From: Clonostachys chloroleuca
Lineage: Eukaryota > Ascomycota > Sordariomycetes > Hypocreales > Bionectriaceae
Reading direction: 5' to 3'
Assembly (NCBI GenBank): GCA_037952775.1
Contig: JBANAY010000004.1
Coordinates: 744,001 to 808,000 of the forward strand
Length of the DNA stretch: 64,000 bases
Of this stretch, positions 23,813 to 37,071 are shown piece by piece (positions within the stretch are counted from its first letter, which is position 1; each line of letters opens with the position of its first letter). The position numbers were made by a program, and so were the translations under genes. The notes below the pieces were generated by a model. That model was not told the DNA's origin, made no database searches, and saw only the letters and a list, made by a program, of their open reading frames with translations.

Positions 23813-25589
23813 TGGCGATCATGCAACGATGGGACACCGTTCTCGTAGAGCTTTTTGCTGTATTCGCAAGGCTCGGGGACTAGTTTCCAGGAGCGTTTCC
23901 GGCAGGCCACTTAGTGATGAGAGGAACAAAGTAGAGCAGGAAAGGCCGGCGTCCGATGATGGATAAAAGGAGAGCGTTCAGAAACAGACGACGGGTAGAT
24001 AAGTAGAAAGGAAAGGAAGGGGGGCGTGTATAAGATGGGGACGGCTGAGAAGAGCGAGGGGGGAGGCTTGAGGCTGAAGACAAGGAGGAAGCCGGACGAG
24101 GTCAAAGTTCGAGGACAAAAAATGAACACAAAAAGGTGACCTGGCAAAGCATCTGCTCGAGGACGTCTTTGTCGGCACGCGCCGATCTCTTTGAACCGGC
24201 CCCAGGCTGGTGGGAACAATAACGGGAGAAAGAAGGCGTCTTACTGGGCTGGCAGGAATCGGTAAGTCGGGTCGACCTTTGCAAACGAGGAGGATATCTG
24301 AGTTGCCACCAAGAAACTCTCCGATTCTATCGGGCTGCCGCGTTCGTTCGTTGGCCCACGATTCATTGATTCATTGATCCAACCATTCACATGCAAGCCA
24401 AGACCACCCCGACAGGCTGAGCCAAAATAGCTCGACTCTTTGCACGAAAACAAAGAGGCATGAGAGGGGATCGGCCTCGTCGCCTTCTTTGACTGAGGAT
24501 GAAAGCGCCGGAACGGTAGGGCGGGTCCTCCTTACATGTCTCGGGAGCCCGTTGGTTGGCTCTGCTGCGCCCAGCCGTTCTTTGTCTACGTTTACGGCGG
24601 CCGTGCTACAGCTAGGGTGAAGGGGCCAAGACGAGCGTACGGCATGGGATGCCCGGGCATTTCTTTGTTCTGTCTTTGCTTTCTTTGATCTACGCATGGG
24701 ACACATCCAGGGTCCCATCAGTCCACATCCAACACGTATTACATGCACGCAAAAAAAAAAAAATGCTGAGACAGATCTGTTCCCCCCTTTACACCCACTC
24801 CCGCCATTGTTGGGTTAGTCTCCCCTCATCAGCCTCGCCCAGAGGGGCGAAAGCGACAGTGTGCGTAGGTGTCTCTCTGCCTGCCGGAATGCGGAGAGGC
24901 GTCGTGACTGGAATGTGAAAAGGGTGTCGACTCAGACAAAGACAATGGCGCCAACCGCAAGCAGGCATCATCGTATCATGGCCACCCTCACGCAGCCCAA
25001 ATCGACGGAAACAAAGCATGCCTTGTCCGATCCCATGTGCAACTTTTTTTTTCAGCCGCTGGCCATCGTGATATGGCAATTCCCGGGTCATGTGGGAGCC
25101 CAGGAGGCCATCCCAGGCCATGAGGTACGTTTTGGTAGAGTCGGGTCTCGGATTTTGACTCGCGTGTCTGCTCGCTCTGAGAATCCACCCGCTTCCATTG
25201 TTGGCAAGGCTTACCACCTTTGATTCAAAGACGCGCACGAGGCTGCCTCCCTCCTAGAGGCTTCTGGGCCCGCCAGCCTCAACCTAGTGACGAAGCCGTG
25301 CCACCACCCCCAACAAAGGCAGTCTTTCTCCCACATACAATCACGGTCGGTCCAGAACCAGAACCTGTCCTGGGAATAGCTCAGCTCGTCTCGTTGTCCG
25401 AGACCCGCTTGCTAACTGGTGGGTTAATTGATTGATTGATTGATACATTTCGCTATATTCCGCGTCGTGCCTGAATTACCTTTTTGCTTGATTGAAAGAG
25501 AAAGAAAAAACTGTAATTTTTAGACAAATCTCCCTACGCCAAATCCCATCTGAATTTCACAGTGATAGACCCCCAGTTACTCCCCAAAG
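23813..25589. other. spacer between HMG-box gene and RVB1
   Basis: 1.8 kb with no supported gene. It includes a 13-nt A-run (24751-24763) and a short ATTG repeat (25427-25442). The part nearest 23813 is probably the HMG-gene promoter and leader. Confidence 0.45.
25427..25442 (+). repeat. (ATTG)4 microsatellite
   Basis: Four tandem ATTG units in non-coding sequence about 150 nt beyond the RVB1 stop codon. Confidence 0.85.
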
Positions 25590-27142
<1,553 letters not shown>

Positions 27143-27967
27143 CTTTGCGCTCTGCTCGTCGCCTCAAAGCAGCAATATAAAAAGATTTTTTTGGACGCGA
27201 TCGCAATCGTGATTGTTGATGAGTTCTATAGCCAGCTGTATTAACCGCTCTTCGGTCGATGATGGAATTTCAGGGTTGGGAGATTCGGCAAGATTTGCAA
27301 TTGGATGTCGCAGCCCTGGAGCTAGCTTGCCCGTATATTACTTTCTTCCAACGAGACGTTATCTAAGATTAGAGACGCGACTGCTTAGCTCCAGCGTGCC
27401 TGTTTGAGTCACGTGACGCTCGCCACCTTTCCCTACCCTATACTTAATCTCTTCCTACTCTGACGGACATCAACTTTCTTGATGTTGGTTTGTACTGAAT
27501 TGATAGTTATAGGTATAACTAGGTAGCTATGGCATCTGATCCCTCTTGGATCTACTCAAAATTCGAGCTTAATTACAAGCTTTTCCCAAAGCAAGGCGAA
27601 CACAAGTAGAGGAACTTTTACATTGGCTTTTTGAAATAACTCTACAACCCGTCTGATTGATAGACAGCCGTTCGTGGCTAACACTGCATGTCTACCTATA
27701 TACTACCGGTAATTCTTAACGTTCCTAGGTTGGGTCTTGATGTAACCGCTTACGTTAGGGACTACCAAGGTACATAGCCGCAGCCACAATGAAACCCTCA
27801 GTGTTACACCATCACGCCTTACAACACAACCTCGTCAACGTATCCAAGTAGAACCAAAATCACTCATTATCTATGCATACGCTATTACATAGTCTAAATT
27901 CCAGCATGTATCATTCTAACCATACCTCATTCACAAGACAAAGAAAGAAAAGGTTAAACTCCTCCGT
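27143..27967. other. spacer between RVB1 and the DMT transporter gene
   Basis: About 825 nt. It contains the RVB1 promoter, including a CACGTG palindrome, and the 3' end of the transporter gene. No coding sequence is supported. Confidence 0.5.
27408..27417. promoter_or_regulatory. GTCACGTGAC palindrome upstream of RVB1
   Basis: A perfect 10-bp palindrome with a CACGTG core, 266 nt upstream of the RVB1 start codon. In fungi such E-boxes are bound by bHLH factors of the Cbf1/Pho4/SREBP type. Its function here is inferred from position only. Confidence 0.35.
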
Positions 27968-29418
27968 CTATCTCAGTCGATCAAGGATCAGGTCATCGCC
28001 ATTCCCACCCACACCCACAAGCATGGGCGACATCTCGCCATTGCCGACAATATTCCCTTGCCGCTCAACGTCATCCACCTTGGGCGGCGGAGGCTTGCGC
28101 ATCAGCACCACGCCGATCGCGCTGCAGAGGATGAGGGCACACCCGCTGAAACTCATCAGGTCCATCTCGTGGTGGAAGATCCACCGGTCAAAGCTGGCCG
28201 CAAACAACATATGCGTGTAGACCATGGCGTTGGCCCGGTTCGACTTGTCCGCCGCCAGACCCGCAGTCAGCAGATACTGCAACCCGAAACCCAGCACCCC
28301 GAGTGACATGAGGAGGGCCCAGCCCTTGAACGCGTGAGGCCAAACCCACCTCAGCGCTGGCTGGTCGATGTTGAGGTAGGGCGCGCTCAGCAAGATGACA
28401 CTGCAGATGCCGGTGCAGATGAGCCCGAACATGTTGACGGAGATGATGGGGCTGGCTCGCTTCCCGATTACACGCAGAGTGGTGAAGGCGGTCGCAGCTC
28501 CGAGAACCCCCACGAGCGCCATGCCGATGGCCAACAATCTCTCCCGCGGTGTTGCCTCGTGGTCCAGTCCCGGAAGGCCCGCGTTCTCTGCTGCCTCAGC
28601 CGTCGTGGGATCTACGCCGTTGGAGGTCGCGAAAAATGTCGTCGGCTGGGCGATCAAGACGACGCCCGCCAAAGCCACCAGGGAGGCGAGCTGCTCAATG
28701 CGGGTAAATGGTTCCTTGAGGACGAAATAGCATATGAAACCTGCAATCCCGGGAGCCAGGAAGGTGATGACTGTCGCGTCTGCCAGGGGCAGGTACATCA
28801 TCGAATACCACATTCTGAACTTCGAGTTAGCTTGCCAAGAAAGATGAGATGGGCTGAAAGGACTGCGATCACTCACCCGTATATACCGAAGAACCCACCA
28901 AACCCGCGGAGAAGGAGCAGCCATTTAAGGCTTTTGTGGCCGAAGGGGCCGTCTGGAGTCTTCATCCACCACATGTAAAGCAGACACAGGATAGATGTTA
29001 GCGACTGCCTGATCAACAGGGCTTGTACCGGATGCATCCCTTCGCCGTCCAGCTCAAGCAGCCGAGCGCTTAAGTTCATCAGCGCTCCAAACAGCTGAGA
29101 CGCAGCAACTAGTATAGCACCCTTGTTTCGTATCCAAAACCTCTGCAGGGGAGATCCCTCGGTAGACGGCGAGACCGGGCCATTATTGTGGTGAGTCGAG
29201 AGCTGTGAATCTATTGATAGCCGGGAACTAGGTGCAGGGCTGGGTGACAAATGTCTAACTGGATAGACATGGGTACTTCCGCCTTTCTTGGGAGAGAGAA
29301 GATCTCTGCGGGACTGGCGTTGCGAGTCGTCGCCAGTCAATGTTCTACTGGTTGTTGAATCAGGCGGGTGCGGACTCTCCGCACTGCCGTGAGGCGGAGC
29401 CGCAAATTCCTCACTCAT
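27968..29418 (-). CDS. EamA/DMT-superfamily transporter
   Basis: Two exons, 29418-28877 and 28814-27968, with a 62-nt intron (GTGAGT donor, CAG acceptor); 462 aa. A hydrophilic Ser/Pro-rich N-terminus of about 95 residues precedes about ten membrane segments in two EamA-like halves. The first half runs from ILVAASQLFGALMNL through TVITFLAPGIAGFICYFVLKEP to LVALAGVVLIAQP. The second runs from LLAIGMALVGVLGAATAFTTL through AMVYTHMLFAASFDRWIFHHE to ALILCSAIGVVLM. The P-G in the fourth span and the 'KEP' loop are typical of drug/metabolite transporters. It probably sits in the plasma membrane or Golgi. Substrate is unknown: relatives include SLC35-type solute carriers and fungal proteins without assigned cargo. 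Confidence 0.88.
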
Positions 29419-30756
29419 TGCGCTGCTCCGAACCTTACGAGGATAGTATCGGGATGGTGGATAGATCGATCAAGCACAAAAGAGACGGGTGATTACAGCC
29501 TGGAATTCTACATTAAGAGAGCCCAGCAGCTTTAAAGTACACAGGAAGAGGTAAAGGTGCTTTAAATGGTGGCGAAGGGAACCGTGGAGGAAAAGGCTTT
29601 CGCTTTGCAGACGACAACTGGGGCCGATCTTACCGTCCATCCAGGGCCAAGACTAACTACCACCCAACGGGAATGCTTGGATTCCTCCCCAGCGCCAGCG
29701 ATTCCCGACGTGTGGAGTCGCTGCCTTTGTTGGTGGAGGATTTTTACTAGCCAGCTGACCATCGCCAACCATTCGGCGATTTTGCGAGGTGCCTTACTAA
29801 GTCGAAAACTGGGGGGAGTTGCAGACGAGGTGAAGCCGTCGCATTTCCTGGGATCTCGGTGCTGGGCATCTGCAGGTCTGCCCAGACCCGATATCGCAGG
29901 AACCCTGCTTCTTGTGACTGGTAAGCCTCGTCGTGGTTGGACAACGGTGTGGCTGCGCTGACTACCGGGCGCTAGCCATGGTGTGGTGATTGATTGTGTC
30001 ATTTAGACGTGCTATTCCCAAACGACGTCAGCCAACTACTTCTTGAATGAGCACCAGTAGGTGTAGTTTGTGTGTCTTATGGTGGGCTTACGCTGTCCCT
30101 CGGTCAGTTCCTTCTCTCTGAATGTGCCCGCAATGAATTAGTAAATATTGGGCATTCAGAATCGAAGTCCGAACCCACCAATCCCTTCGCTGGCGATAGA
30201 TGTCATAAATAAACCAATACCTAGATGTGGTAGAGCTTCCCTAGCCTAGGTCAGCCACTAGCCACCATCACTACTTAAATCCAACGATGCCGTGTAACCT
30301 CATGGTCAGATAGGCCTGCAGGTTTGTGCTTATTATAGTTCTGGGGTTAATCTCGATCGATTGATTAGCATCGTGAAGAGATATATCTTGCAATGGGGGC
30401 CGTTGATACACCACGGAGATTCTGCTTGGCCCATGGGACTCGAACAGTAGCTGGGAACCTTTTGCTGGAGGGCAGTGGCTGACCAATTCCTTAATCTCGG
30501 TCACGAGAACCCCAGTATGTGTGAAGGGAGGCTTAAGCCAGATGATTTTTCATTCCTCTATTTCCGTCAGAACGCCCGATTCCTCTTCTCAAGTCAGATG
30601 CATGTGCCGCGTTTCCCTGAAACCCTGAATTCAAACAGACCTAATATTGAACGCCGGTGCTGTGTATGGTCATTTCGTATTCCCGAAGTAGAGGAGGGAC
30701 AGCTGGTCCTGTCGTATAGCGGCCTCCAATCTCTCCATCTTCGGACATGTTGGTGT
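29419..30756. other. spacer between DMT transporter and TAF13
   Basis: 1.3 kb without a supported gene. It contains the transporter promoter and the TAF13 3' end. The longest frames (about 130-145 codons) have no protein-like features. Confidence 0.45.
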
Positions 30757-31299
30757 TTAACCTCGCTTCTTTCCGAGGGCATCCATTTCCGCATCGGCAT
30801 CATCGTCCGCCTCGCCCAGCTCTTCCTCCTCCTTGGCGGGTTTCGTCGTAGTCGTCTTTTCCCGCTTCTTCTCTTCGTCGGCCGCATCCTTCATGACCTC
30901 ATCCTCGCCGTCTCTGAGAAGGTGACGGGCCTTGGTAATCTCTTTCTGTTTCTCGAAGACCTCCTGCACCTTGCCCAAGAATGCCGGGTTCTTGCGGAAC
31001 GCGAACTCGAAATCCTCATACTTTATCTTCTGCCGGCCAGAGTAATGAGCAGCACGTGAGGCTTCGAAGGCGATGGATTGCATGAAGTCGGTCAAGATCT
31101 CGTCCAGGACACGGACTGTCTCTGGGAGTGGGTTTTTAACATCGCCGTGAGCATAGAGCAGCTGGGCAACTGTGGTATATGTTTAGCTACGAGGATTCTG
31201 GTCGCCAGAGGTAAGAAAAGAGGAAGGAGGCGACGCACGCTCGTTGTGGGAGAAGTTCATCTTGCCGACATTCTTGCCGGCGCGTGCTCGGGGCTCCAT
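30757..31299 (-). CDS. taf13: TFIID subunit TAF13
   Basis: Two exons, 31299-31239 and 31169-30757, with a 69-nt intron (GTGCGT donor, CACAG acceptor). The short first exon (20 codons) supplies the start MEPRARAGKNVGKMNFSHNE; 157 aa in total. Taf13 pairs with Taf11 through a histone fold in TFIID and contacts TBP in polymerase II initiation. Residues about 16-105 match the fold: LAQLLYAHGDV, ETVRVLDEILTDFM, then KIKYEDFEFAFRKNPAFLGKVQE. A variable charged C-terminus follows (KKREKTTTTKPAKEEEELG, Asp-rich, ending GKKRG). Length is typical for filamentous fungi. The plus-strand frame across this region is only antisense. Confidence 0.93.
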
Positions 31300-33202
31300 T
31301 TTGAAGGAGAGTTCTGGGTGAGGCACCGTCGCCTCCTCGATAGAACACAGTTATTTGTTTCTTGAAATAAGGGAATGGATGCCGGCGTCCTTGAGATCGA
31401 TGGTTTGCTTCTTTGGTTGTTGGGCAAACTGCGTTCGCGTTGATGAAAGAAGCAAGCAACTACTTGCCTGTGCCTGGCATGCGATCCAGGTTAGGGCCCC
31501 ATCAACTAAAGGCGCATACCCTGGACCAGGTCAGCTCAGCAACTCCGATTAGGCACCTCTCTGGATCGTCGAAGTTCTCTGAACTACCCTAAAGCAACTC
31601 AACCACAGCAGATGCCTCTTGGCTCCTCCCTAGGTCTCGCATCCGAGTTTTTATGCATCCGAGCGGAAGTCCCGACAAGCCTAATTTGAATCTAACATCA
31701 TAACTGAGGTGCTTAGCAATCAACAATCAGGTTCAGAATCTTCAGCCTTGTTTCTTCAGCCTTGTTCGTATTCGTCTTCCCCGTCGGCTCAAAACATGCT
31801 GAACAACGCTCGCCGAGGCGAGAATATTCACCTCGTGATAGCGAGGTCAGATTCATGAGCTTACCAGTTGTGTCGTATACCCCGAAACTTTCGACAGATT
31901 GAACCTCAACCCTCATCACATTCCGAGGCCAAGAGCTCATCGATGCAGTCCCGAGGGTAAAGCACGAGTGATCACATGCACTAGAGATATATGCCTGGAG
32001 ACTCAACTCAAATCCAAGTCTTAGCCGCGCTTGTTCGCTTATAAATATTGGATTTGGGGTACTCCGCGCGGCAATACCCTATTTTTGAAGTTTGCCCCGA
32101 CATTAACGTAAGCATATACAAACTGAAAAGGAAAGAGGAAAATCTAGACGGGGCCATGAATATGCGAGCCGTCGCCGCTCCGACGTGGCGTCCACGATCC
32201 AGCAAGATTGATTTCAATATATTGTGGCTGTTCTTCAGATTCGGCTTTAGCCTTTGACGGGACCAATATCAAAGTCGCGAGGCCGAGGCTTATGTCTTCT
32301 CTAGGGTTTGCGATGTCTGGGAATCATGCTTTGCACTCCCTCGACTAGTGGTTATGGCGATGCCGGAACTGGTAATCAAGCGATATCAACTGGAATGAAG
32401 ATGGCATACACCCTCGAGGGCAGCTGACACTCTGGATCAGAAAGGCAAATATCTACATTCTTGTACCGTCTCGGCGCAAATCCTCCGTCAATGGCTGGTT
32501 TCCGATGGCCGCCTGCTGTCGTGTCTGGGATCGCTCAGAAGGCATCGGCTTTCCTGAACCATCTAAGATCAGAAGACGGGAGCAGACGGGCCTACCCGTA
32601 GAACTATGCCTAATATCGCTGACCGGAAGGCAGGCAGCTTGGACCTCTCTTCTGCCTGGAACATTCCTTCATCGGAGACGGACTGGCTACTTACATCCTG
32701 CAAATGCGTGTGTAAACCTAGCATATCAACATCTAAACTTAGCATATCAAACGTCGCGCTCAGCTTCTGGAAAACAATAGCGCACGATTGATGATAATAA
32801 TAAACATACTAATTAGGAAAATTTAGCCGTTACTATACGCAGGTATCAATTGGATGTCATTGTCGTTTATTGCACCTTTTGTTCTACAGACATTGGAATA
32901 TGTCGTCGTTGGCCCGTGTATAACATCTCCTATTGCGGAATGGGCCACTGGCTATGAATGGGAATCCCTTGCTAGCCCGGATCCAAGACATTAATCTCGG
33001 GAGATATGGCATATTTAGAGGATATTGATATGCCTTTTTCTTCACCTAACAACCAACATCTCGATCTAACGCAAGGGAGTGACATACATCATCATTCAAT
33101 CCCTTGCGACGAACCCCGAAAGAAGCCCCAAGTTTCATGGGCAGCTACAGCTACGTCTAGTGCAGGGGAGAGACTCCAACTCTCCCTTGATAGTCGATAG
33201 TA

Positions 33203-33226
33203 GGCATTGGCATTGGCATTGGCGTT
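33203..33226 (+). repeat. hexamer repeat (GGCATT)3 plus one variant unit
   Basis: Three perfect GGCATT units followed by GGCGTT, in the gene desert. Confidence 0.85.
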
Positions 33227-34338
33227 GCAATGCGACGAGTGGTAGAGTCAAAGACTATTGGCTTAGGTCCGCCCCCTGATGTTGGAACTGGCTCCGGCCT
33301 CGTCGATGGTATGAGCGGTGGCCTGCCTAGACCCAGTGGATACACCCGGACCGGAGCTTCGTTCTAGAGATCAACCCTTCGAGACCAGGCCCAATCCAGT
33401 GCCGGCGTGCTTCTAGGGGCAATCCATTCCCAATAACCCGGGTCTTCCTTCACGTCATTTTGGGGAACTATTCTTGAGTCACGAGTCCCGGAAGGTTGGT
33501 CCGGGCTGGGGTTAAAATGAACGAAGGCATGGATTCGACGCATGATACTTGTCCCGGCGTCTGTCACGGGCGCATTGGCTGACGGTACCTGGCAATTTGC
33601 ACCGACGAGTAGCAGTAACGATCGATCCGCGGGGGTGTAGGTAGGTTTCAAGCCCACGGCGGGCAGCATTTCCAAGCATAGCATTTAAGACTTTCGCGAG
33701 GAATTCCAGCTCGCACAAGCAGAGTTCGCCAAGACCTAAAGTCTGACCCCTTCGCCTTTCCGAACCTCAGCCTGCAAAGTGGTGTATCGGTGACAGCGCC
33801 CTGCGCCTCGAGGACGGAACCGCACAAGAGGGCTACTGAGTTAGCACTGCAACCTTATGTACTTGCCCCCTACGACCCCAAGAGCCCCTACCGTGCCACG
33901 GTAATTAGGTCCCTGGACCGGCATGCAGTGGCTTTAGTAACGAGCCAGGCCAGAGTCCGGCAGGTAAATGTAAGTACCTGCGGGCAGTACATGGGGGAAC
34001 TTGCAAGAGCCTTGCCCACGCTGGGGTGGGGGCTCAAAGGCCTGGCAAGGGGCCCTTGGAGCCTCAAGGAAGCCTTCCAGAAGGCACTAAATTTGGAGAT
34101 CGGCATCCCCGGGAAATGCGACGGAAATTACGCTTAAGCGCGTGTCAAGAGAGGGCAAGAGAATGCACAGTGGCTCACGGTCAGTTTGCCTCCTTGGGCA
34201 CTTCCGAGCACGACGAGCCATCGCTGATTGACTGGAGATGCGAGAAGCTTATTAGCAGAAAGGCAAAGACTCAGCGTAACGCGAGGGTGCGCATAACGAC
34301 TAGCATCTCCTGTGAAGGGGCGCTGATTCGAGCTGCAC

Positions 34339-34365
34339 CACACCACCACCACCACCAACACCACC
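34339..34365 (+). repeat. imperfect CAC trinucleotide repeat
   Basis: A run of CAC units with two interruptions in non-coding sequence. It gives poly-His in a spurious frame. Confidence 0.8.
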
Positions 34366-34766
34366 TACCTCATTCTTCCGCTTGTCCTCCTCCAATCCAT
34401 GCCATGCAGAGACGAAATAGCGGACCCAGTCAGCCACCGTGGTGATCATTTGTGCAGCGCATCCCGTCCGTAGCCTCCCCTCCCACAAATTGATCGAATA
34501 GGAGCGTAATCCTACCCGAGGGCGATGAATAATGACCAAAGTGCCCTTACCTTATAGCCACCCACAAGTCACCACCGGAATCTCTGAGGCCACGCGATTA
34601 AAACCGGGCCAGAGCCAACCAGTAGCCAGCGTAGAAGGAAGAGAGAAAAACGTGGCAATCTCCGCAGGGAATCCTCCCCCTTGTTCCGTGGCTGGCGCCG
34701 AATTTGCGGCTCTCAAGCGAACTCGACTCGGGCACTCGGCACCGGTTTAGCACAAGAAGAGGGAGC

Positions 34767-34786
34767 AAAAAAAAAAAAAAAAAAAA
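34767..34786 (+). repeat. A20 homopolymer
   Basis: Twenty consecutive A residues in the gene desert. No target-site duplication or retroposon structure is visible beside it. Confidence 0.9.
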
Positions 34787-34931
34787 GTTGTGTGCCAGAC
34801 CTTCTTCCTTGGTCCAGATTGTGGTGTGTGTGTGGCTATTTTCCTTATTCATGTATGCCATGCAATGCGAGTTATCTATAGAACGATGTGTGTGGTCCTG
34901 ACACACGAGTCGAAACAAAGATCGCCTCGCT

Positions 34932-35756
34932 ATGCTTGCGCTCTTTTTACTTTCCCACATTAGACGAGGGTTCCATTGTGTGTATCCCGTCGGTCTCCCA
35001 TCGTCAGATGCTGGGTCAGCCGCATCACTTTTCTCACATGATTCCCTACAATGGCATGTAGTACCTGTGCGTGCATGCGAATCACACAAGGTCCGAGTCC
35101 AATGGTGCCGCCCTGTCCCCCGCCCCGGTTACACCTCGACCCTGGTAGTCCTGGGATCACAATCGGATTTTTGCACCCGGCTTCGTGGTGAGATGGGGCC
35201 AGAGATTAAGGTGGGAGGGGGGAGGCTGTCCCTTGCTCGTCGCACTGGTGTCGGGGGCCCCTTATTTTGGGTAGGGCCTCTTTTAGCACCAAAGGTTGGG
35301 AGATTGAACGGCAGCTGTTTGCCCATTAGTGGTACTATCTTAGGTAGCATGAGAAGCCCCCAAACGGTCAACTCTGCTGGGAGGTGCATAAGACAAACCA
35401 AACAGGGCCGAGTTTTGTCTTGTGGCCAATACTGGGCCGCGAGATGCGAAGACCGACAGCCAGGTGAAACCCGGCCCCTCCTCCTGCACGAACTCCCCCA
35501 AACGGTCACCGTGGGCAAGATCAAGCGACCGAGCGGTATCACGGTAAATTACCAAAGGATCTGGTTGAGGGGCACGCGCTCCAGCCCGCGACCGCTGGCT
35601 GGTGTTCATCGCCAAGAAAGAAGGCCGGGCAGGGGGCGCTTCTGGACCCAAATTGCGATCTCCCCCTTGCGGGAGGGCTGTATTATAGCTCTGCGTACAT
35701 ACTGTGTACAATGCGCCTTCACGCAACCTGCGCTTGGAAAGCTTGCGCCTGCGTGA
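34932..35756 (+). CDS. orphan open reading frame, 274 codons (doubtful)
   Basis: An uninterrupted frame from a true ATG, the longest in the 11.9-kb desert that is not pure low complexity. It opens with a short hydrophobic stretch (MLALFLLSH), but the rest is Arg/Gly/Ser/Pro-rich with no recognisable domain, repeat or secondary-structure pattern. No introns are apparent. The composition looks more like a translated spacer than a conserved protein. It is listed because its length is unusual for random sequence and nothing else is annotated nearby. Function unknown. Confidence 0.2.
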   Translation: MLALFLLSHIRRGFHCVYPVGLPSSDAGSAASLFSHDSLQWHVVPVRACESHKVRVQWCRPVPRPGYTSTLVVLGSQSDFCTRLRGEMGPEIKVGGGRLSLARRTGVGGPLFWVGPLLAPKVGRLNGSCLPISGTILGSMRSPQTVNSAGRCIRQTKQGRVLSCGQYWAARCEDRQPGETRPLLLHELPQTVTVGKIKRPSGITVNYQRIWLRGTRSSPRPLAGVHRQERRPGRGRFWTQIAISPLREGCIIALRTYCVQCAFTQPALGKLAPA

Positions 35757-37038
35757 ATAAAGGCACGCTTGCGTCTTTTGCCTATAGTGGTTGAATACAG
35801 GTTTTTCCTAATTAATGGCCGGTGCTCTGATAGATGGACGACCATGCATCCATGGTCTCTTGGGCGGTGCGGTCGCTAGGCGTGGCGTCAGAGTTGCAGC
35901 ACCAGTTTCACCATAGAGCTCGATGCTACTCTGCCATTTGAGCCAGGCACGTCGAAGGGGACGGATTCCTCCCGACGACGAAATATTCCATTTCTTTCGA
36001 TGGCGGCGCGCCGTAAGGATTTCTAGAATGCTACTATTCCTTGCCTTTGCTCCGCGATTCGCTGGTCGTGGGCAAAACCACCACCACTGCCACGTTACGG
36101 CAGCCAATTGTATATTCCGACCGCGATTCATGCGAGGATTGGCGACTTGGCCCCGTCGCACGAGACGCTGCCTGGCTGGGCCCCCCCGTGCTGCCTCATA
36201 GTAGACATGTGAAATTAACAGAAAAACCCGGTCGACCACTATTACGATGGCCCCCATGCAGGCGGTTGAGAAAGCGTACCGGCTTAGCGCGCATGGATCG
36301 GCCTTGTTGGCCGGTGTCTTAATATAGCAGCCTCTGGCAGGGGAATGGGGACTAAGCAGCGACCGGAGGAAACGTGCTCACTGCCATTTTTTTTTTCCTG
36401 TCTGGGCATTTTCCATTCTCGGTGAGATCTCACCGTGGCAATTTAGAGAAGCAGAGACGAAAGATGTAAGGAACTGGACCCCTGGCATTTTTACGGTGGG
36501 CGGGTAGCCATGCTAATAGTACCTATCCGTTGGGGGACTTTGATTGTATTTTCCCACGCACCACGTTTGGTAAAGGATCATCGAGGAAGGGGAAGCGGCG
36601 TGCCATGCAAAATGGGCTTTTTTTTCCCTGGTCATATGGCCTGAGAGATTTTTTCAATCTCGGGTGTGCTTGCAGGAAGCTGGGTAGGTACGCATGTTCG
36701 TAGTGCGCATGTGGTGGCATAAAGTGGGTGATACAAGCGGAACAGTGTGAGCGAAGCGGCGGCGGCGGCGGGGAGGATGGGGACTTGTTTATTCAGAAGG
36801 TAGCTTTGCATTCACAGCCTCACCGAGAATAGGCAAGAGGTGCTGCAGCCAGAAAAAAAAATATGCTCCCTAAACCAGGGCTGGGGGATGACAATGCATG
36901 CATGCGCCGGTGGTGACGCAAAGGCGACAGCACTGGGCAAGAGTATGAGTCAAAAGTTCAGTCAGGCAATGCCCGGCCAACTGATAGGTTTGACTTTGAC
37001 CCAAGTCCGTGCCGTGCAGGCGTTGATGTGTGACGAGA

Positions 37039-37071
37039 GTGTGTATGTGTGGGTGTGTGTCCGCGCGCGCG
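37039..37071 (+). repeat. GT/CG alternating purine-pyrimidine tract
   Basis: An almost continuous GTGTRTGTGT run passes directly into CCGCGCGCGCG. Such alternating tracts can adopt Z-DNA. It lies in the gene desert. Confidence 0.7.

Noticed and set aside
30475..31059. 194-codon plus-strand frame
   Set aside because: Mostly antisense to TAF13; no independent evidence.
34767..34786. A20 run as a possible retroposon tail
   Set aside because: No reverse-transcriptase sequence, SINE-like boxes or flanking direct repeats are visible.
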